Assembly (NCBI GenBank): GCA_030652035.1
Contig: JAUSBJ010000035.1
Location: 433,023-497,022 of the forward strand
From: Sulfurimicrobium sp.
GTDB lineage: Bacteria > Pseudomonadota > Gammaproteobacteria > Burkholderiales > Sulfuricellaceae
Direction of reading: 5' to 3'
Length of the DNA: 64,000 nucleotides
Below the pieces are notes generated by a model. The model was not told the DNA's origin. It saw only the letters and a program-made list of their open reading frames with translations, and made no database searches. The translations under genes were made by a program, and so were the position numbers. Position 1 is the stretch's first letter. Every line of letters begins with the position of its first letter. Below are positions 53,960 to 63,029 of this stretch, one piece after another.

Positions 53960-54754
53960 TCAAAACATGCTGACCAGCATGCGCGTACCCAACACGTACA
54001 GCAGCGCTGCAAAAATCTTCTTCAGTTGAGGCACCGGCAAACGGTGGGCCAGCCTGGCGCCCAGCTGCGCTGTCAGGACACTGGCAAGCACCAGGCCAGC
54101 CAGCGCAGGCAGGTATACAAAGCCTAGGCTGTACTCCGGCAGCCCGGCCGTTCCCAGCCCGTTGACGATATAGCCGGCAGCCCCGGCCAGGGCGATGGGA
54201 AAGCCGATCGCGGCAGAGGTCCCGATGGCCTGATGCATTTTGATATTGCACCAGGTCATGAATGGCACCGAGAGGGTGCCGCCGCCGATCCCGACCAGGC
54301 TGGAAACGCCGCCGATAATGCTCCCCGCGCCGAATAGGCCGCCCCAGCCGGGTAGCTGGCGCGTGGGCTTGGGCTTGATGTTGAGCAGCATCTGGGTGGC
54401 GACGTAATAAACGAACATAACAAAAAAGCCCTTGAGAAAATTGGATGACAACTGTGCCGCCAACACCGTGCCAAGAAAAGTGCCGGCCAGAATGCCGGGA
54501 GTGACGCCACGCACTAACTGCCAGTTCACCGCGCCATGGGCATGGTGGGCACGCAAGCTGGACACGGAGGTAAAAAGGATGCTCGCCAGCGAGGTGCCGA
54601 GCGCAAGATGCAGGATATGGCTGGCAGGGAAATGCTGGGCGGTGAAAATGAAGGTCAGCACCGGCACGATCACCAGCCCGCCGCCCACGCCCAGCAAGCC
54701 TGCCAGGAAACCGGCAACAATCCCGGTCAGGAGATAAAACAGCCAGAATTCCAT
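53960..54754 (-). CDS. TauE/SafE-family sulfite/organosulfonate exporter
   Basis: 264 residues with about eight transmembrane segments. The family's two repeats show the motif GLLGVGGGLVIVPVL near the N-terminus and LVGIGGGTLSVPFM in the second half. Members move sulfite, sulfoacetate or similar anions, and often appear in sulfur-oxidising bacteria. The substrate here is not determined by context. Confidence 0.92.
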   Translation of the reverse strand: MEFWLFYLLTGIVAGFLAGLLGVGGGLVIVPVLTFIFTAQHFPASHILHLALGTSLASILFTSVSSLRAHHAHGAVNWQLVRGVTPGILAGTFLGTVLAAQLSSNFLKGFFVMFVYYVATQMLLNIKPKPTRQLPGWGGLFGAGSIIGGVSSLVGIGGGTLSVPFMTWCNIKMHQAIGTSAAIGFPIALAGAAGYIVNGLGTAGLPEYSLGFVYLPALAGLVLASVLTAQLGARLAHRLPVPQLKKIFAALLYVLGTRMLVSMF

Positions 54755-54902
54755 GTAAATATCTTAAGTGCGAAGCCGGTTGGAAATCGCCAATTGTAAC
54801 TGTTAGGGTTGGCTAAGCATCCACTCCTTCGGTTAAACTTCACTCCCTGCAACTGTATTGGATAGCCATGCGCCCGGCGAATGCCGGCGACAATGCAAAA
54901 AA

Positions 54903-56570
54903 ATGAATATTGCAGTCAGTGAACTCATCGTAAGGTACATGGAACGCCTCGGCATCGAATTCATCTTCGGCATGCCGGGCTCGCATATCCTGCCTGTGTA
55001 TGACCACCTGTACGACTCGAACATCAAGAGCGTGCTGGTCAAGCACGAGCAGGGCGCGGCGTTCATGGCCGGCGGTTATGCGCGCGCTTCGGGCAGGATC
55101 GGCGCCTGCATCACCACCGCGGGGCCTGGCGCGACCAACCTGGTGACGGGCATTGCCAGCGCCTATGCCGACAAGCAGCCGATCCTGGTGATCACCGGCG
55201 AAACTTCCACCTATATCTTTGGCAAAGGGGGCCTGCAGGAAAGCTCGGGCGAGGGCGGCAGCATCGACCAGGTGTTGTTGTTTGCCGGCATCACGCGCTA
55301 CCACAAATTGATCGAACGCACGGATTACCTGCCCACCGTGCTGAACCAGGCGGCCAAGCATCTGCTTTCCAAGACCCCCGGCCCCGTGGTGTTGAGCATC
55401 CCCTATAACGTGCAGAAAGAAATGGTGGATGCATCCATCCTGGACCAGATTTCCTTCACCCGCATGGCCGGCCAATGCGAACTCGCCGAGCAATACATCG
55501 ACAAGAGCGTGGATCTGATCCGCGCAGCCAGGCGCCCCCTGATCATCGCCGGCTATGGCTGCATTCTTTCCGGTGCGCAGGAACACTTGCGCAGCATCAG
55601 CGAGCGTCTCAACATTCCGGTGACCAGCAGCCTCAAGGCCAAGGGTGCGATCGACGAGCGCTCCGCGCTGTCGCTGGGCAGCCTCGGCGTCACCTCCAGC
55701 GGTGACGCCATGCGCTATCTGGAGCAGGAAGCCGATTTGGTGCTGGTGCTGGGGGCGGGTTTCAACGAAAGAACCAGCTATGTCTGGGACAAGCATCTGT
55801 TGGCTGGCAAGAAGCTCATTCAGGTGGACAACAGCGCCCAGCAACTGGAAAAGGTCTATCGCGCCGACCTGGTGGTGCATGCCGATCTCGGCACTTATCT
55901 GCAAGCGCTGGATTCAGCCATTCAGGCGCAAAAGGTGGCAGCGAAAGGGCCAGTAGATATCGCCGCTTTTATCGCGGCCACACAAGCCCAGGCTGATGCC
56001 GCGGGCAAGACGATTTTCAATCAGCAGTTCGACCACGTGCGCGCCTTTTATGGCTGGCTGGAACAAGCCTTTCCGGACGGCCTGGTCATGTTCGACGACA
56101 ACATCGTTTTCGCTCAAAACTTCTACCGCGTATCCGCCAGGGACCGTTTCTACCCCAATACCGGCATTTCCTCGCTGGGCCACGCCATCCCGGCGGCCAT
56201 TGGCGCCGGTTGCGAAGTCGACCGGCCCCTGTTCGCCATGATCGGCGACGGCGGATTCCAGATGTGCGCCATGGAGATCATGACGGCGGTGAATTACGAC
56301 ATCCCCTTGAATATCGTCCTGTTCAACAACGCCACCATGGGATTGATCCGCAAGAACCAGCACCATCTTTACCAGGGCCGATTCATCGACTGCGATTTCA
56401 CCAACCCGGATTTTGCGCTGCTGGCGCAATCCTTCGGCATCCGGCATTGCCGGGTGGAAAGCACGCAGAACCTGGCCAAACTGGATGCAATCGATTTCCG
56501 CCATGGCATCAATCTCATCGAGATCATGATCGATCAGGATGCGTACCCGAATTACTCCTCAAGACGCTAG
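54903..56570 (+). CDS. Thiamine diphosphate-dependent enzyme, acetolactate synthase-like
   Basis: 555 residues from ATG 54903. Pyrimidine-binding domain with the catalytic Glu in VKHEQGAAFMAGGYARASG; ThDP domain with GDGGFQM … NNATMG (GDG-x26-NN). The central domain VLVLGAGFNERTSYVWDK fits the acetolactate synthase/benzoylformate decarboxylase fold. It is not the housekeeping IlvB: no small-subunit gene accompanies it and instead two unusual genes follow at once. It probably makes or decarboxylates a 2-oxoacid for a secondary pathway. Confidence 0.88.
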   Translation: MNIAVSELIVRYMERLGIEFIFGMPGSHILPVYDHLYDSNIKSVLVKHEQGAAFMAGGYARASGRIGACITTAGPGATNLVTGIASAYADKQPILVITGETSTYIFGKGGLQESSGEGGSIDQVLLFAGITRYHKLIERTDYLPTVLNQAAKHLLSKTPGPVVLSIPYNVQKEMVDASILDQISFTRMAGQCELAEQYIDKSVDLIRAARRPLIIAGYGCILSGAQEHLRSISERLNIPVTSSLKAKGAIDERSALSLGSLGVTSSGDAMRYLEQEADLVLVLGAGFNERTSYVWDKHLLAGKKLIQVDNSAQQLEKVYRADLVVHADLGTYLQALDSAIQAQKVAAKGPVDIAAFIAATQAQADAAGKTIFNQQFDHVRAFYGWLEQAFPDGLVMFDDNIVFAQNFYRVSARDRFYPNTGISSLGHAIPAAIGAGCEVDRPLFAMIGDGGFQMCAMEIMTAVNYDIPLNIVLFNNATMGLIRKNQHHLYQGRFIDCDFTNPDFALLAQSFGIRHCRVESTQNLAKLDAIDFRHGINLIEIMIDQDAYPNYSSRR

Positions 56571-56582
56571 TTGACCGACTTC

Positions 56583-58430
56583 ATGACAACGCATCTTGCG
56601 GATTGCATCTCGCGCTACCAATCCGTCATTCCCGGCCTGGCCGGTCTGGGCAAGCAACTGCAAAGTCTTCCCCTATCGAGCGTACCCGACTCGCTCGATG
56701 CGCTCATCGGCCTCTACGAGCAGTGCTACCCCTTGCTGGAAAAGGCGATGTGGTCCGCCGGGGCGGATTTCCACCCGCTGCTGGATTGCTACCAATCCCT
56801 TTTCCGTGAGCAGGAAGTTCTGATCCAGCAAAAAGGGAACGATGATCGCCATCACTTCATCCTCAGCATCCCGGTGGCCGATCGCCCGCCCCACCTGCGC
56901 GCCTGCCTGGAAAGCATTTACCAGCTCTGCACGCTGTTCAACTATGGCGGGAAGGCGTCCGGTGTCTGGGACAAGATCAGAATCATCGTCGCCGAGGACA
57001 GCCGCGATGAAAACAACATCCGCCGGCACCTGGAACTGGTGCAGGAATACCGGCAGAAAGGCTTGCAGGTCTTCCACTTCGGGCTGGCCGAGCAGTATGA
57101 ACTGCTGCAAGCGCTACCCCGGCACCAGCGTGGGCAATTGGGCCATCTGCTCACCACCCAGTCCAGGGAAAGGTTTTATCGCAAGGGGCAGGCCGCCAAC
57201 CGCAACCTCAGCTACCTGAAGTTCCTGCAATTGACGGAAGATAAGGACAGGACGCTGTATTACCTGGTCGACAGCGACCAGCACTTTTGCGTGAACCGGC
57301 AGTCCGAATCCGGCGAAGAGGCGGTGACTGCGCTGAACTACTTCCACGTCATCGACAAGATCTTCCGCATTTCCGACGCCCTGATGCTCACCGGCAAGAT
57401 GGTGGGCGACCCCCCCGTCTCGCCCTCGGTGATGGCCGGCAATTTCCTCGACGACGTGACGGCTTTCTTTGCCAGCCTGGCCTCGTTGTCCGGCGATCAG
57501 GCCTGCCAGTTTCATGGCTCGCATGGTGCGGTTGCTGGCGAAGCCGCCTATCACGACATGGCCGGGCTGTTCGGCTTTGAGAATCCGGCCGCTGCCTATC
57601 GCTACCGCTGCAGCCTGCCTGGCGCCCCCAGCAACGCCGACTGCTTCGGCGATTTTGCGCGGCGGCTGAAAAGCTTTTTCCACGGCGAGCATCCCACCCG
57701 CATCACCTGGTATCGCCACCAGCCCGCGCTCGACAGCGTGCACCCCGCGCGCACCGTCTACACCGGCAACTACGTTTTCCGCCCGCGCGCGTTGCAATGG
57801 TTCATCCCCTTCGCGCCGCTACGCCTGCGCATGTCCGGCCCCACGCTGGGACGATTGATGAAGGCCGAGCTGGGCGCCCGCTTCATCTCGGCCAACCTGC
57901 CGATGCTGCACACGCGCACGCTCGGTGCCACCGGCGCGGCCGAGTTTCGCCCCGGCGTCGTCACCGAGGCCGAGCACATCGACCTGACCGACGAATTCGA
58001 GCGGCAGTTTTTTGGCGACGTGATGCTGTTTGCGGTGGAACGGCTGGCCGCGCTGGGCTTCCCGCAACGGACGCTGTCGAATGAAATTCTCGCTGCCACA
58101 CTCGACGCCGTGCATGCTGATATGGCGCAGAAATACTGCGCGCGTCAGGTGGAGATCGTGGCCAAACTCGCAGCGCTGACCGCCCTGCTGAATGAGCCTG
58201 CGCAGGGGTGGCAGCAGCCGGAGCAGGCCGGCGCACTGACGCATTTCCGGCTCTTTCTCGACAACATGCAGCGCAACTTCGGCGTGGACGCCCCCGGCCA
58301 TGCGCGCATCGCCTCGAACGCAAACTGGCAAAGCTGGCGCCAGCGCCAGCTCGCCGCCCTCACGCGGTTTCACGCCGACCGCCGCGTCTGGAGCCAGGCG
58401 CTTGCCACCCTCAAACCGCCGTCGGCATGA
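56583..58430 (+). CDS. GT-A (family 2-like) domain protein of unknown role
   Basis: 615 residues from ATG 56583 (TTG 56571, right after the previous stop, would add four). After a helical 90-residue lead, residues about 95–300 follow the GT-A pattern: FILSIPVADRPPHLRACLESI, RIIVAEDSRDENN, ANRNLSYLKFLQ and YYLVDSDQHF with a DSD metal motif. The remaining half is a domain I do not recognise. No membrane segments. Overlaps the next gene by ATGA. It could modify a product of the ThDP enzyme; the acceptor is unknown. Confidence 0.75.
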   Translation: MTTHLADCISRYQSVIPGLAGLGKQLQSLPLSSVPDSLDALIGLYEQCYPLLEKAMWSAGADFHPLLDCYQSLFREQEVLIQQKGNDDRHHFILSIPVADRPPHLRACLESIYQLCTLFNYGGKASGVWDKIRIIVAEDSRDENNIRRHLELVQEYRQKGLQVFHFGLAEQYELLQALPRHQRGQLGHLLTTQSRERFYRKGQAANRNLSYLKFLQLTEDKDRTLYYLVDSDQHFCVNRQSESGEEAVTALNYFHVIDKIFRISDALMLTGKMVGDPPVSPSVMAGNFLDDVTAFFASLASLSGDQACQFHGSHGAVAGEAAYHDMAGLFGFENPAAAYRYRCSLPGAPSNADCFGDFARRLKSFFHGEHPTRITWYRHQPALDSVHPARTVYTGNYVFRPRALQWFIPFAPLRLRMSGPTLGRLMKAELGARFISANLPMLHTRTLGATGAAEFRPGVVTEAEHIDLTDEFERQFFGDVMLFAVERLAALGFPQRTLSNEILAATLDAVHADMAQKYCARQVEIVAKLAALTALLNEPAQGWQQPEQAGALTHFRLFLDNMQRNFGVDAPGHARIASNANWQSWRQRQLAALTRFHADRRVWSQALATLKPPSA

Positions 58431-59764
58431 TCGCCCGTCTGCGCCACTGGCTGCATCGACGCCGCTATCCGCAGCGCTATGCGCAGCTCGATCAGCTGAT
58501 GCAAACCCAGCTGCTCGACCGTGCGGCGCTGCTGGAAAAACAGCAACGCGACCTTGCCGACATCGTTCGCTTCGCCGCGGCCCACACGCCGTACTACGCA
58601 GAAAACTTGCCGCCCATGCTGCACGGCGGCGCACCCGATATTCGCACCCTGCCCATCCTGCGCAAGGACACTGTCCGGCAGCGTCTGGCTGACCTGCTCG
58701 CCGACACGGCCGACCGCAGCCAGACAGCCATTGGCCACACCGGCGGCTCCACCGGCAAACCGCTGGCCTTTTATTACAACGACGCCAAACACGAACTCAT
58801 GCGCGCCGGCATGATGCGCAGCTACCAGCTGTCCGGCTGGCGACCCGGGCAAAAAATCCTCAACTTCTGGGGCGCGCGGCAGGACGTCGTCCCCGGCGGC
58901 GTGTTCGGCGCAAAGCTTGGCATCCATGCCCTGATGGACGATTTCATCGCGGCCGAACACACGATCTCAGCCTACGAATACAGCGAGGACAAGCTGGTCG
59001 AATGGGCGCGCTTCATCCACTCTTACCAACCGGTGCTGTTGCAGGGCTACGCCTCGATATTGAGCGAAGTCGCACGCGTGGTGATCGCGCACCAGCTGCC
59101 GATGCCCGGGACATTGATCGGCGTATATTCCACTGCCGAAGTGCTGACCGACAGCCAGCGCCAGCAGATGCAGCAGGCCTTCGGCTGCCGGGTATTCAAC
59201 CAGTACGGCAGCCGCGAAATTCCCAACATCGCCTGCGAATGCCGGATCGGCCACCTGCATGTCTTTACCGACATGGTGGTTCTGGAATCGCTGGGAACCG
59301 AACGACGCTTGCTGGTCACCTCGCTCACCAACCGCCTGATGCCGATGATCCGCTACGACATCGGCGATTCCGGCCGGCTGCTCGACGGCGCATGCGAATG
59401 CGGCCTGCCGTTCCCGCTGATGGAAATGGACCTGTGCCGACACAACGACCACATCCGCACGCCGGGCGGAAAAACCCTCCACCCCGCCTATTTCAACCGC
59501 CTGCTGGCTGGCCAGACGCAGATCCGCCAATACCAGTGGGTGCAGCACGCGCCCGACCACATCACGCTCAATCTGGTCGCAGCAGAGCGGCTCGATGAGG
59601 CTGCCCTCGCGGCTTTGCAAGCGCGCCTCCACCGCGACGTCGATGCGCGGATGACACTGGAAGTGAATTACCTGGATGAGATCCCGCGCACGCGATCCGG
59701 CAAGCACCGGTTTGTGATCGGCACGGCTGCGGACGCGACAGAAAACCGTGCGGATCCAGTTTGA
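58427..59764 (+). CDS. PaaK-like adenylate-forming enzyme
   Basis: 445 residues from ATG 58427. ANL-superfamily motifs of the phenylacetate-CoA ligase/CapK type: THTGGSTGKPLAFYYND (P-loop), VFNQYGSREI (A5-like) and MIRYDIGDSG (A7-like). A C-terminal KTLHPAYF-type hinge and a Lys in the RTRSGKHRF end block complete the enzyme. It activates an unknown acid as an acyl adenylate, perhaps for transfer to a sugar or CoA. Last gene of the ThDP–GT–PaaK operon. Confidence 0.85.
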   Translation: MIARLRHWLHRRRYPQRYAQLDQLMQTQLLDRAALLEKQQRDLADIVRFAAAHTPYYAENLPPMLHGGAPDIRTLPILRKDTVRQRLADLLADTADRSQTAIGHTGGSTGKPLAFYYNDAKHELMRAGMMRSYQLSGWRPGQKILNFWGARQDVVPGGVFGAKLGIHALMDDFIAAEHTISAYEYSEDKLVEWARFIHSYQPVLLQGYASILSEVARVVIAHQLPMPGTLIGVYSTAEVLTDSQRQQMQQAFGCRVFNQYGSREIPNIACECRIGHLHVFTDMVVLESLGTERRLLVTSLTNRLMPMIRYDIGDSGRLLDGACECGLPFPLMEMDLCRHNDHIRTPGGKTLHPAYFNRLLAGQTQIRQYQWVQHAPDHITLNLVAAERLDEAALAALQARLHRDVDARMTLEVNYLDEIPRTRSGKHRFVIGTAADATENRADPV

Positions 59765-59768
59765 CCCA

Positions 59769-60440
59769 TCAGAACGGCGGAGGGGACTCGAACGTCATCA
59801 ACTTCCCCGTCACCGGATGCACGAAACCCAGCGAAACAGCATGCAACAACAAACGACTCGCCAGCGCCTGCACGTCCTGCGGCGCATACAGGGCATCCCC
59901 GAGAATCGGGTGGCCCAGTGCACGCAGATGAACGCGCAGTTGATGCGAACGGCCCGTGATCGGTTCGAGCTCGACGCGGGTGTTCGATCCGCTTGCGTCG
60001 CAGCCCAGCACGCGCCAGCGGGTTTGGCTGGGTTTGCCAAGGTGGTGATCGATGATGCGTAAAGGGCGGTTTGGCCAGTCGACGATGATGGGTAAATCGA
60101 TCATGCCCCAGTCCCCGGGCGGGGCATCGAGGCGGTCCACCACCACGGCGATGTAGCGCTTCGTCACCTCGCGCGCAGCGAACGCCTGGCTCAACACGCG
60201 CTGGGTGGCGACGTTACGCGCCATCAGCATCAGGCCTGAGGTGGCCATGTCGAGCCGGTGCACGATCAGGGCGTCGGGGTAAGCAGCCTGCGCCCGCGCG
60301 CTCAGGCAATCCTGCTTGTCCGCGCCACGCCCCGGCACCGCCAGCAGGCCGCTGGGCTTGTCGAACACCAGCAGGCTGGCGTCAACGTATAGCGGCACGA
60401 TGCACGGCACAGAGGGTTCCGGTATCGCAGCCACGGTCAT
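59769..60440 (-). CDS. RluA-family pseudouridine synthase
   Basis: 223 residues without an S4 domain, as in RluA. It opens YVDASLLVFDKPSGLLAVPGRG, and the catalytic Asp lies in VHRLDMATSGLMLMARN. The closing motif ITGRSHQLRVHLRALGHPILGD is complete. It probably modifies position 746 of 23S rRNA and position 32 of tRNAs, as RluA does; other RluA-like targets cannot be excluded. Convergent with the PaaK-like gene, 4 nt apart. Confidence 0.88.
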   Translation of the reverse strand: MTVAAIPEPSVPCIVPLYVDASLLVFDKPSGLLAVPGRGADKQDCLSARAQAAYPDALIVHRLDMATSGLMLMARNVATQRVLSQAFAAREVTKRYIAVVVDRLDAPPGDWGMIDLPIIVDWPNRPLRIIDHHLGKPSQTRWRVLGCDASGSNTRVELEPITGRSHQLRVHLRALGHPILGDALYAPQDVQALASRLLLHAVSLGFVHPVTGKLMTFESPPPF

Positions 60441-60449
60441 CCGGGAAGC

Positions 60450-61904
60450 TTATGCCTTGAGGCTTTCCAGCAACGCAATCCCCCACGCCACGCCAAAGCC
60501 GTTGGCGTCGCTCATCACCGCGCCCAGCCCACCCTTGCAGCTGTGCGCCGACAGGTCCATGTGCAGCCACGGCGAGTCGCCGACGAAGCGCGACAAGAAG
60601 CGCGTCGCAAGAATATGGTCGGCTTCGCCTTCCATGCTGCATTGTTTGACGTCAGCCACGGTCGAATCGAGATGGCTGTCGTAATCCTCGGGATAGGGGA
60701 ACACGACGATGCGCTCACCACTCGAAATTGCGGCGCGCGAGGCTTGGTGCGCCAGCGCGCTGGAGGTGGCAAACACGCCAGACATGCGGCTGCCCAGCGC
60801 GGTGTGCATGGAACCGGTCAGCGTCGCGAAATCGGCAATCAGCTGCGGTTTGGCGCGCGCGGCCAGCGTCAGCGTATCGGCCAGCACCATGCGGCCTTCG
60901 GCATCGGTGTGGACGATTTCGATGGTGGTGCCGTTGAGCGCCTTCACCACTTCGTTCTGGCGATAGGCTTCGGGGCTGATGTGGTTTTCGGCGAGCGCCA
61001 CCCAGCCGTCGAGCGCGACCGGCAGTTTCAGCTTCGAGGCGGCCGCGAGGATACCAAGCACCACCGCCGAGCCGTTCATGTCCTCGTGCATGCCCTGCAT
61101 GTACTTGGCGGGCTTCAGGTTGTGGCCGCCGGTGTCGAAGCAGATGCCCTTGCCCACAAAGGCGACCGGCTTGCCCTTGCTGGCTTTGCCTTTGTAGCTG
61201 ATGCGCACGATGGCGGCATCCTTCGCCGGTGAGCCTTGCGCCACCGCGCAGAACGCACCGGCTCCCATTTTCTTCAGCTTGTCGAAGCTGTATTCCTCGA
61301 CCGTCCAGCCGTATTGCTTGGCCAGTGCCTTGATGCGCTTGCGGTACACGCCCGGCGTCAGTTCATCCGGCCCCTGCACGGTGAGGCTGCGGGTGAGGCT
61401 GTTGCCTTCGGCCAGCGCCTGCACGCGGGCAAAGCCGTCTGCGGACTGATGACCCAACACCTGCACCGTTTTGAGCGCAACCTCGGACTTCGACTTTCTC
61501 GACGGCAGCTGCACCGCATTGACCAGCGCCGCATACACCGCCGCGTCGGCTGCGCGGGCCTTGAATTCAGCGTCGCCAAACACCGCCAGCGTCAGCGCTT
61601 TCGGGTGCTCGGCCAGCAGCAGCGCCAAGCCCTTGCGCACCAGCTCGTGCGCCTCGAACGTGCTCGCATCGGCCTTGAGCATGGCGTACACCGCCAGCGT
61701 GCCGCCGGGCAGTTGCACCGCCACCGGCGACTTGGCCAGCGCATCGGGCTTGAGGTCACGCCGCTTCATCACCGCCTTGAGTTCGACACTCCCCGGCAGC
61801 TCGGGCAAGGCTTTCGATACCGGCAGCAGCAGCAGGACGTGAGTCGCCGATTGCAGTGATTTTTCAGTGATTTCCTGTTTGTTTTCAGCGAGTTTAGGCA
61901 GCAT
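60450..61904 (-). CDS. M17 leucyl aminopeptidase family protein
   Basis: 484 residues from ATG 61904. The catalytic domain has the M17 metal and active-site motifs: FVGKGICFDTGGHNLKP (Lys and Asp), GMHEDMNGSA and the signature HTDAEGRMVLAD. The N-terminal macro-like domain is present. It removes N-terminal residues using two metal ions, in hexamers. The frame is open for another 1.1 kb upstream, but that stretch is antisense to pdhA. Likely in one unit with the pseudouridine synthase gene 9 nt downstream. Confidence 0.92.
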   Translation of the reverse strand: MLPKLAENKQEITEKSLQSATHVLLLLPVSKALPELPGSVELKAVMKRRDLKPDALAKSPVAVQLPGGTLAVYAMLKADASTFEAHELVRKGLALLLAEHPKALTLAVFGDAEFKARAADAAVYAALVNAVQLPSRKSKSEVALKTVQVLGHQSADGFARVQALAEGNSLTRSLTVQGPDELTPGVYRKRIKALAKQYGWTVEEYSFDKLKKMGAGAFCAVAQGSPAKDAAIVRISYKGKASKGKPVAFVGKGICFDTGGHNLKPAKYMQGMHEDMNGSAVVLGILAAASKLKLPVALDGWVALAENHISPEAYRQNEVVKALNGTTIEIVHTDAEGRMVLADTLTLAARAKPQLIADFATLTGSMHTALGSRMSGVFATSSALAHQASRAAISSGERIVVFPYPEDYDSHLDSTVADVKQCSMEGEADHILATRFLSRFVGDSPWLHMDLSAHSCKGGLGAVMSDANGFGVAWGIALLESLKA

Positions 61905-62018
61905 GATGAGTCCTTGGGGGTGGCGTTTTTCTTGATGGCTGGCAGGGTTTCCCGGATAATCGGCCGGTTGAATTTTTCCAGCGCCTTTTCCGGGCCTATC
62001 CCAACACAGGGTAACCGA

Positions 62019-63020
62019 ATGAAGATTGAAGACAAGAAGCGCGTACTGCGCGAAATGGTATTGCACCGTCGTTTTGAAGAACGCTGCTACCAGGCCTATA
62101 TCGAACGCAAAATTGGCGGTTTCCTCCACCTCTATCCCGGTCAGGAAGCCTGCTGCAACGGCGTGATGGAAGCGGCGCGCCCCGGTCAGGACTACGTGAT
62201 CACCGGCTACCGCGACCACGTCCACGCGATCAAGTGCGGCGCCGACCCGAAAGAAGTCATGGCCGAGCTGTACGGCAAGGAAACCGGTTCTTCCAAGGGA
62301 CGCGGCGGTTCGATGCACATCTTTGATGCCGCGCATCATTTCATGGGCGGCTACGCATTGGTCGGCGGCCCCTTCCCGCTGGCTGCCGGCATCGCCAAGG
62401 CGATCCAGCTCAAGGGCGGCGACGAAATCGCCATCTGCTTCCTCGGCGACGCCGCCAACAATCAGGGCGTGTTCCACGAAACCCTGAACATGGCCGCGCT
62501 GTGGAAACTGCCGGTGCTGTTCGTGTGCGAAAACAACCTCTACGGTATCGGCACCTCGATTGAGCGTTCCACTGCCGTGGTCCATCAGCACAAGCGCGTG
62601 GCAGCCTACAACATCCCGTCTGCAGAATGCGACGGCCAGGACATCGATATCGTGTACGAACACGCGCGCAAGGCGGTTGACCACGTGCGCGCAGGCAACG
62701 GCCCCTACTTCCTGGAACTGATGACCTACCGTTATCGCGGTCATTCCATGTCGGACTCGCGCGGCTACCGTTCGCGCGAAGAAGAAGAAGAATGGAAACA
62801 GCGCGACCCCATCTTCATGCTGCGCGACCGCCTGATCACGGCTGGTGCGCTCACCATGGCCGACTACGAAGCCATGGAAAAGGAAACCGACGCCTACATC
62901 GAAAACGAAGTCATCAAGTTCGCCGAAGAGTCGCCCGAACCGCGTGTCGAAGACCTCGAAAAATACGTTCTCGCCGACCGTGCAAGCCAGCAGCCCTGGC
63001 TTACCGGCAAAGCAGCTTAA
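62019..63020 (+). CDS. pdhA: Pyruvate dehydrogenase E1 component, alpha subunit
   Basis: 333 residues from ATG 62019. Branched-type E1 alpha: HLYPGQEACCNGVM, GYRDHVHAIKCG, SKGRGGSMHIF, the ThDP motif GDAANNQGVFHETLNMA…CENN, and the regulated loop RYRGHSMSD. It decarboxylates pyruvate with its beta partner and feeds lipoyl E2. The 114-nt gap to the divergent M17 gene should hold its promoter. Confidence 0.94.
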   Translation: MKIEDKKRVLREMVLHRRFEERCYQAYIERKIGGFLHLYPGQEACCNGVMEAARPGQDYVITGYRDHVHAIKCGADPKEVMAELYGKETGSSKGRGGSMHIFDAAHHFMGGYALVGGPFPLAAGIAKAIQLKGGDEIAICFLGDAANNQGVFHETLNMAALWKLPVLFVCENNLYGIGTSIERSTAVVHQHKRVAAYNIPSAECDGQDIDIVYEHARKAVDHVRAGNGPYFLELMTYRYRGHSMSDSRGYRSREEEEEWKQRDPIFMLRDRLITAGALTMADYEAMEKETDAYIENEVIKFAEESPEPRVEDLEKYVLADRASQQPWLTGKAA

Positions 63021-63029
63021 GGAAAAAAC

